This document shows positions 59,701 through 64,000 of a stretch of 64,000 bases of DNA, piece by piece. Numbering within the stretch: the stretch's first letter is position 1; each line of letters starts with the position of its first letter. The notes below the pieces were generated by a model. The model was not told the DNA's origin. It did not search any database and was given only the letters and a program-made list of their open reading frames with translations. A program made the position numbers and the translations under genes. This DNA comes from Rachycentron canadum (taxonomy: Eukaryota; Chordata; Actinopteri; Carangiformes; Rachycentridae), in NCBI GenBank assembly GCA_038496675.1, contig CM076668.1:18987580-19051579 (forward strand), read 5' to 3'.

Positions 59701-62700
59701 TCATTTCTTTCTCTCTGTCCGTTCCTTCCCTCCATCCCTCTTTTGTTTTCCATTATGAATGCCCCGGCAACCACCAACCACAGGTTTGGCAAAAATATAT
59801 AAAGAGGACAGGAGCCAAGGATGAAAGGATGAGGGTGGATGTAGTGTGGGAGGGTGTGTGTGTGTGTGTGTGTTCGTTCTAAGTTTGTGTGTGTCCTGCT
59901 GTTTGATCAGTGTTGGCGGACTGTCACCAGTTTAATGTGCATCCAGCCAGTTTTCCTGTTTTTTCCTCTTTGTTCACCTCTTCTCTCTCTTCTTTTCTTC
60001 CTTGCCATATTTTTATTTAATGTTTATGTGAAATTACTGAAGTGTGAGCCTAAAAACAAGAAAACATAACAAGACCCTTATTAGGCTCCTTTAATGTGTT
60101 TTTCCTTATAAAATTTTTAAAAATGTCCCCAAGTCTCCACATATTCAGAATCAGCTCAACCTCAGCTGATTATATCTGTGACTCAATAAAGACTCTGTTC
60201 ACTGTAATAGGGGATAGTAGCTCAGAGAACAAGAGAAACTAAAAAGGACATCAAATTTTATCTTATTTTATAGATAAAATCAGTGTAAACCATAATAACC
60301 AAAGAAACGAAGAACACGTGTTTGAGTTGTTCTAGAGGAGATTTATATCTAAAAGTTTATATCTTTATTACTGTGATGGTCTGTGACATCACCCACTGGA
60401 GCCAATAGGAGCGTCCCATGTAGAGACGTGACTCTAGACGTCACTATCAAAGATGGAGGATGAGAATGGATGGATAAACACACAGAAGTAAAGCAGCAAT
60501 GCTCCAGTCAAAGGCTCCGACTGATCCAGATCTGAACTAACTTCCTTCAGGAGTTTATCACTGAAGTCAGTGTCAGATGTCATATTAAACTCTGAAATAG
60601 TTTTTTCATGGTCATTTTAAACACTTTTTACTTCTATCTTACTCAGGATATTTGTATATCTGTTTTTGTGTGTTTGTATTACAGTCTCCCACCAAAGCAG
60701 TGTACAACGCCAGACATTGGACACTGGAGAGTGAAGAGGAACCCCCTCCACCTTTCTTCTCACGATCACAGACAGCGCCTGTAAATACACACACACCCAA
60801 TTTACAATGCATCAAAATGATGCAAAACATCAAGACATGTGTAAATGTTATGTTTTTAACAATCTGTTTTACATCTACTATCCTATTTTTCAGGCCACAG
60901 TCTCGGCTGGTGGATCCAGTAAGGAGCCCTCTGACGCTCAGAAGGATGATGGCGTTTTTAAGGCTCCTCCTCCTCCTCCCAAGGTTACCAAGTGTGTCAC
61001 CTTCCCCACAGATCCTTACCAGGACACTGTCACCACACTCAAATGCCGCAAAGAGCACAAGGAGGTACAAGAAAACAACATTCGCTTTCTTCAAAAAGGA
61101 AGTTTATTTTATTTTTTCCACTCACTCTTCCTGACCCTGTCTTCTCCAGCTGTACACAGTCGTCCAACATGTGAAACACTTCAACGATGTAGTGGAGTTT
61201 GGAGAGAACCAGGAGTTCACCGATGACTTTGAGTATCTGGCTACTGGTCTGAAGAGCGGACAGCCTCTCAACACACGATGCCTTAGGTATGAACCTGCTG
61301 GTACAAACCGCCCCCTCAGGGCGAGTGAACCAAATCCTCTCAGTGCAGATTCAGGTCCATGTTAAATTTTACGTTACGGTTGTTTCTGTGTGTGTTGTTC
61401 CTCCAGTGTGATCAGCCTGGCTACACGCTGCGCCATGCCCAGCTTCAGGATGCACCTGAGGGCCAGAGGGAAGGTGGCTCAGGTCTTCAAAACGCTCAAC
61501 GACGCCCCACAGCACCCGGTAAGAATCGGACACAACAAGCACACTCTGCTCCACATGGAATCATGAATAATGTTAATATTAGATTATTATTTATCTTTTA
61601 TCTTAATTAATCCTGACTTTTTTAATGGAAATAGTTTGGACTGTGTGAGATGACTTTGTTGTTTCAGAAAATCAATTAAAAACTAATTGGAGCCAGATTA
61701 ATTAGCTGAGTCCAGTAACATACGTGTTAAGTTTGAGGAAGTGGAATTTTCTAAGTAAAATGTCTCTCCTCTCCACAGAACCTGGCTCTGTGTACGGCGT
61801 CACTGATGTACATTCTGAGCAGAGACCGCTTGAACATGGATCTGGATCGGTCTTGTCTGGACCTGATGATACGGCTGCTGGAGCTGGACCAGGACCAAGG
61901 GGGCGGGGCTGTGGCTGACTCCACCTCTCAGTTCAGCGCCAGGGAAATCGCCAAGATGAAGGAGAAGATCAGGAAGCTCTGCGACACCGTGCACAACAAG
62001 CACCTGGACCTGCAGAACATAACGGTACAGAAACGCCAATCTGAGGACCTGCTTTAACCCAAAACTGGTTCTGCTGGTTTTTGTGTGAATATTCATCACA
62101 GAACTGGTTTGTCAGGTGGAAAAGCCTTGAAACAACATAAGGACCGTTACACCTCTACACTGAAACCTCTGACTGATGATTTTCTTTTAGCTGCTCTTCA
62201 GTTAGCATGACTCACAGCCGCCCACATGTGTCGAGATATTTCTCAGAGCTCCACTGCGGCTGAAGATCTTCTATTACCTAAAACATCTGAAGTAAATAAG
62301 TTTTGGAGTCAGTCTTACATAATCAGAGAGGGAAGGCCCCATTTTACCAAGAGGAAACATATGGACTCATAGACAATGCACTGCAGTGGTGTTGTAACAA
62401 AGTTCTCATTGCATCTAAAATCATGTGAATAAGTGCGATGTTACCTCTTTAACAGAATGACCTGATTCTTCAGACAGTGGAAATGCGTGCTGACTTTTTT
62501 GTCCCTCCTCTCTGTCCATAGACGGGTCATTTAGCCATGGAGACGTTACTATCCCTGACCTCAAAGCGAGCAGGCGACTGGTTCAAAGAGGAACTTCGGC
62601 TCCTGGGAGGACTGGACCACATAGTGGATAAAGGTTAAATATATTATAAAGAAGTTATAGCTTTAAAATAATAGATGGGGTTTCTGACTGTGTTGTGTTT

Positions 62701-63829
62701 TTGCGTCTGCCTCCACAGTGAAAGAGTGTGTTGACAACTTGAACCAGGAGGATGAGGAGGAGAAGCTGGTGTCGTCTCTGTGGGGAGCTGAGAGGTGTTT
62801 ACGGGTGCTGGAGAGTGTGAGTATGGCACAGAGGGCAGGGCTTTGGGAAACCCTGAAAGGCAGGACCAAGTCCAATTCACAACACCTGGCTCAGCTCCAG
62901 CTTTGTTTTTATTAAAATAAAAGTGTAAGACTAACTTCACTTTTAAGATACAAGACAAAACGATCATTTCACAATAAAAACATCTGAAATAAAATGTCCC
63001 ATAACTTGTTCACAAACCTAAACTTTAGTGGTTTAGACATCAGCAGATTAAATTTAACCCTAGATATGGATGATCTCAGAGTGAGGAGAAGTTGCTCTGA
63101 GTTTATTGTAGTGACAGAATAAAGACAGAGAGACATGGACAATAAGATATTTAGAGCATTAGAGGCTTTGGAGCTGATTTTTCATCATTACTGCTCCAAA
63201 GAATGAGCAGAACTCAGATCAGATAAAAAGAGAAACTTCTAATCAGCTCTAGAGGTAACTTTCTACTATCCCCTATTACAGTGAACATAGTCTTTATTGA
63301 GTCACATATATAATCAGCTGAGGTTGAGCTGATTCTGATGTGGAGAGTCTTAGGGTGGCTCTGTTAAGTTCTGGGAAATCTTGTTAATGTTTGTTTATTC
63401 TTCCCCTGGGACTGTTTGTGTATCTTTGTCTAGAGTCACATCTCCTCTCTCTCTTCAAATGAAGAGGTCTATATTGAATTTGTTCAAAGTTGATAAGTGA
63501 CAGGTTGACAAGGTCCACAACCATCTGCAGCAACTGTCATGATCATATAAAATCTTCATAAAACAGCAGCAGGGGATTCCTTTAAAGCTAATGTTGCTGT
63601 TAATTTCCAGAGTCAAGTGAAATGTGTGTTTCTTTTTGATAACGTTATGATGTTGTGAAGTCAAATACTGAGAATCATCACTGAAACAAAAACTAGCCTG
63701 TGAAAAGAGTTAATATCTTACTGTGTGTGTCTTTCTGTGTGTGCACATACAGGTCACAGTCCACAACCCGGAGAACCAGAGCTACTTGATTGCCTACAAA
63801 GACTCATTGCTCATCGTCTCCTCTGCAAA
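46408..63829 (+). CDS. wapl: WAPL cohesin release factor, coding exons 2-13 (3' part outside window)
   Basis: Nuclear protein that with PDS5 opens cohesin rings and removes them from chromatin. Join 46408-46894, 51226-51970, 53820-54190, 55977-56101, 60685-60780, 60894-61064, 61150-61286, 61407-61518, 61779-62024, 62522-62633, 62719-62816, 63753-63829: 2777 nt, 925 codons plus two bases, one open frame through eleven junctions. Features seen: an N-terminal YSR motif (residues 9-11), three FGF motifs (75-77, 428-430, 456-458) used for PDS5/cohesin binding, a low-complexity acidic/Ser-rich region, then the start of the conserved helical-repeat WAPL domain (about 610 onward). Human WAPL is about 1190 residues, so about 260 residues lie past the right edge. 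It is divergent from plekha1, with 4.5 kb between first exons. Confidence 0.97.
49960..50062 (+). repeat. TG microsatellite with six undetermined bases
   Basis: A TG run of about 100 bp broken by N at 50007-50012. The true length is unknown; the Ns mark an unresolved assembly or sequencing gap. Confidence 0.95.
50663..51005 (+). repeat. repeat element headed by the 30-bp minisatellite unit
   Basis: Three copies of the TAAAGGTCCATACAGTYTAA type unit (50663-50755) run into TATAAAGCAGGTCTAGGTTC and further sequence typical of a dispersed element. The unit matches 31671-31880. Confidence 0.6.
51226..51970 (+). CDS. wapl: wapl coding exon 3
   Basis: 745 nt of Ser-rich, low-conservation N-terminal region. 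Conserved islands are [10 protein letters not shown] and the block [20 protein letters not shown], matching vertebrate WAPL. Acceptor TTCTCCACAG, donor GTAGGA. Enters phase 1, leaves phase 2. Confidence 0.95.
51971..53819 (+). other. wapl intron 3
   Basis: Contains a poly(A) run at 52266-52288 and, directly after it, a minus-strand Tc1-like transposase relic (52290-52600). Nothing else recognised. Confidence 0.75.
52290..52600 (-). pseudogene. Tc1-like transposase relic
   Basis: On the minus strand, patches match the Tc1 family: TTGCAAATTTATTAAGAAG at one end (the terminal TTTGCAAA motif), GTCTTGGTTATGATGCTAAC-side sequence from the C-terminal coding part, and CCTTGGATTCATCAGACCAG, the complement of the conserved LVWSDET-type coding segment. 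Large internal deletion, no usable frame. Confidence 0.65.
53820..54190 (+). CDS. wapl: wapl coding exon 4 (second and third FGF motifs)
   Basis: 371 nt containing [11 protein letters not shown] and [15 protein letters not shown], the two clustered FGF motifs, followed by an acidic stretch and a Lys/Ala-rich segment. Acceptor CTGCCTGCAG, donor GTTAGA (non-consensus at +3, pyrimidine). Leaves phase 1. Confidence 0.95.
54191..55976 (+). other. wapl intron 4
   Basis: Holds a plus-orientation repeat copy at about 54775-55000 that is the reverse complement of 60370-60592. No exon seen. Confidence 0.75.
54775..55000 (+). repeat. dispersed repeat family B, copy 1
   Basis: GTGACACTGACTTCAGGGAT through TCTACATGGGACACTCCTAT. 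Reverse complement of 60370-60592 over about 215 bp at high identity. Confidence 0.8.
55977..56101 (+). CDS. wapl: wapl coding exon 5
   Basis: 125 nt encoding [20 protein letters not shown] through [14 protein letters not shown]; the RRIFS block aligns with vertebrate TRKIFSGPK. Acceptor TGTCTGCAG, donor GTCAGA. The exon is flanked at a distance by inverted repeat copies. Confidence 0.93.
57430..57575 (+). repeat. dispersed repeat family B, fragment
   Basis: Contains TGTTTCTCCTTATAAAG and GTTCACTGTAATAGGGGATA, GTAGCTCAGA, shared with 60060-60245. Confidence 0.7.
58676..59110 (-). mobile_element. Tc1/mariner-type non-autonomous element
   Basis: The left end reads TACACCAATCAGCCATTACA TTATGACCACTGACAGGTAA, the well-known terminal repeat of a fish Tc1/mariner-like transposon. 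The right end CCATGATGTTATGGTTGATA is its degraded inverse. On the minus strand, GTAGGTCCCCCTTTTGTCAC, CCAAGATGTTAGCAGCAGAT and CCATGGATCAGACTTGTTGG belong to the same element. Most of the transposase region is deleted. Confidence 0.75.
60060..60600 (+). repeat. dispersed repeat family B, fullest copy
   Basis: Includes AATCAGCTCAACCTCAGCTG, GTTCACTGTAATAGGGGATA, then ACATCACCCACTGGAGCCAA and AGTTTATCACTGAAGTCAGT. The left part is inverted relative to 63060-63375 and the right part relative to 54775-55000. Confidence 0.75.
60685..60780 (+). CDS. wapl: wapl coding exon 6
   Basis: 96 nt encoding [20 protein letters not shown] and a Pro-rich end. [12 protein letters not shown] is invariant in vertebrate WAPL. 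Acceptor TATTACAG, donor GTAAAT. Phase 0 on both sides. Confidence 0.95.
60894..61064 (+). CDS. wapl: wapl coding exon 7
   Basis: 171 nt encoding the [17 protein letters not shown] block and [20 protein letters not shown], the entry to the conserved WAPL domain. Acceptor TTTTTCAG, donor GTACAA. Confidence 0.95.
61150..61286 (+). CDS. wapl: wapl coding exon 8
   Basis: 137 nt encoding [20 protein letters not shown] and [20 protein letters not shown]. Very close to vertebrate WAPL. Acceptor CTTCTCCAG, donor GTATGA, leaves phase 2. Confidence 0.96.
61407..61518 (+). CDS. wapl: wapl coding exon 9
   Basis: 112 nt encoding [20 protein letters not shown] and the [15 protein letters not shown] segment after a split Ser codon. 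Acceptor TTCCTCCAG, donor GTAAGA. Confidence 0.95.
61779..62024 (+). CDS. wapl: wapl coding exon 10
   Basis: 246 nt encoding [20 protein letters not shown] and [19 protein letters not shown], then [20 protein letters not shown]. It carries a Gly/Ala-rich insertion at residues about 786-800 relative to the helical core. Acceptor CTCTCCACAG, donor GTACAG. Confidence 0.96.
62522..62633 (+). CDS. wapl: wapl coding exon 11
   Basis: 112 nt encoding [20 protein letters not shown] and [17 protein letters not shown], invariant in vertebrate WAPL. Acceptor CTGTCCATAG, donor GTTAAA (weak). Leaves phase 1. Confidence 0.96.
62719..62816 (+). CDS. wapl: wapl coding exon 12
   Basis: 98 nt encoding [20 protein letters not shown] and [12 protein letters not shown]. 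Acceptor GCCTCCACAG, donor GTGAGT. Confidence 0.95.
62817..63752 (+). other. wapl intron 12
   Basis: Contains a minus-oriented repeat copy (about 63060-63375) related to 60060-60245. Nothing else seen. Confidence 0.75.
63060..63375 (-). repeat. dispersed repeat family B, inverted copy
   Basis: TATCCCCTATTACAGTGAAC through AATCAGCTGAGGTTGAGCTG is the reverse complement of the left part of 60060-60245. Confidence 0.75.
63753..63829 (+). CDS. wapl: wapl coding exon 13
   Basis: 77 nt encoding [20 protein letters not shown] and IVSSAK. Acceptor GCACATACAG, donor GTGAGT. Leaves phase 2, consistent with the next vertebrate residue after SSAK lying in an exon beyond the window. Confidence 0.95.
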
Positions 63830-64000
63830 GTGAGTGACCTGTGTGCACATACGCAGCCCTGACCTCAGATGTGTGGAACATTAAGTTGCGCTGCTCAGCT
63901 TCAGCCTGATTGGAAGCAGTTGCACTGACTGTAGATCTGATCAACAGGACAGTGCTGCTGTACTCCAGACCTCAGATTTGATGTGTTTCAGCAGAGTCTG

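Larger units (their letters stand above)
56102..60684 (+). other. wapl intron 5
   Basis: 4.6 kb containing a short repeat (56165-56290), TG tracts at 56742-56770 and 59850-59872, a repeat fragment at 57430-57575, a Tc1/mariner-like non-autonomous element (58676-59110) and a long repeat copy (60060-60600). No exon recognised. Confidence 0.75.

Overview
This window is vertebrate nuclear DNA, almost certainly from a ray-finned (teleost, probably percomorph) fish. Genes are split into short exons with GT-AG introns. Introns and spacers carry many CA/TG and TC microsatellites, teleost-type interspersed repeats and Tc1-like remnants. There are no operons or other prokaryotic features, and most open frames in the window are chance or repeat frames.

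Three protein genes can be assembled exon by exon. (1) htra1, minus strand: coding exons 1-4 (14136 down to 7663) of the secreted serine protease HTRA1, with a TATA box at 14241-14250. The exons carrying the catalytic serine and the PDZ domain are not in the window and would lie beyond its left edge; positions 1-7662 are intron 4. (2) plekha1 (TAPP1), minus strand: 11 coding exons (37358 down to 26038), 428 codons, complete, with a GC-rich non-coding first exon near 40681-40790. (3) wapl, plus strand: a non-coding first exon ending at 45599 and coding exons 2-13 (46408-63829), 925 codons of the cohesin-release factor. The last quarter lies past the right edge.

Layout: 1-7662 htra1 intron 4; 7663-14136 htra1 exons; 14251-about 23600 spacer; about 23600-26037 presumed plekha1 3' UTR and flank; 26038-40790 plekha1; 40791-45250 spacer between the divergent plekha1 and wapl promoters; 45250-64000 wapl. 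htra1 and plekha1 are head-to-tail, the neighbour order seen in other vertebrates (PLEKHA1-HTRA1). The three products do not form one pathway: HTRA1 acts outside the cell, PLEKHA1 is a PtdIns(3,4)P2-binding adaptor at the plasma membrane, and WAPL acts on cohesin in the nucleus.

Points worth a second look are a six-codon uORF whose stop overlaps the wapl start codon, a 94-codon frame overlapping the start of plekha1, CA/GT tracts at several 5' splice sites, inverted repeat copies flanking wapl exons 5 and 6-12, a 30-bp minisatellite unit shared by two genes, a TATA-preceded secreted-peptide-like frame at 17471-17692, and an unexplained coding-like minus-strand frame inside wapl intron 2. I found no clear evidence for a wholly new biological system.
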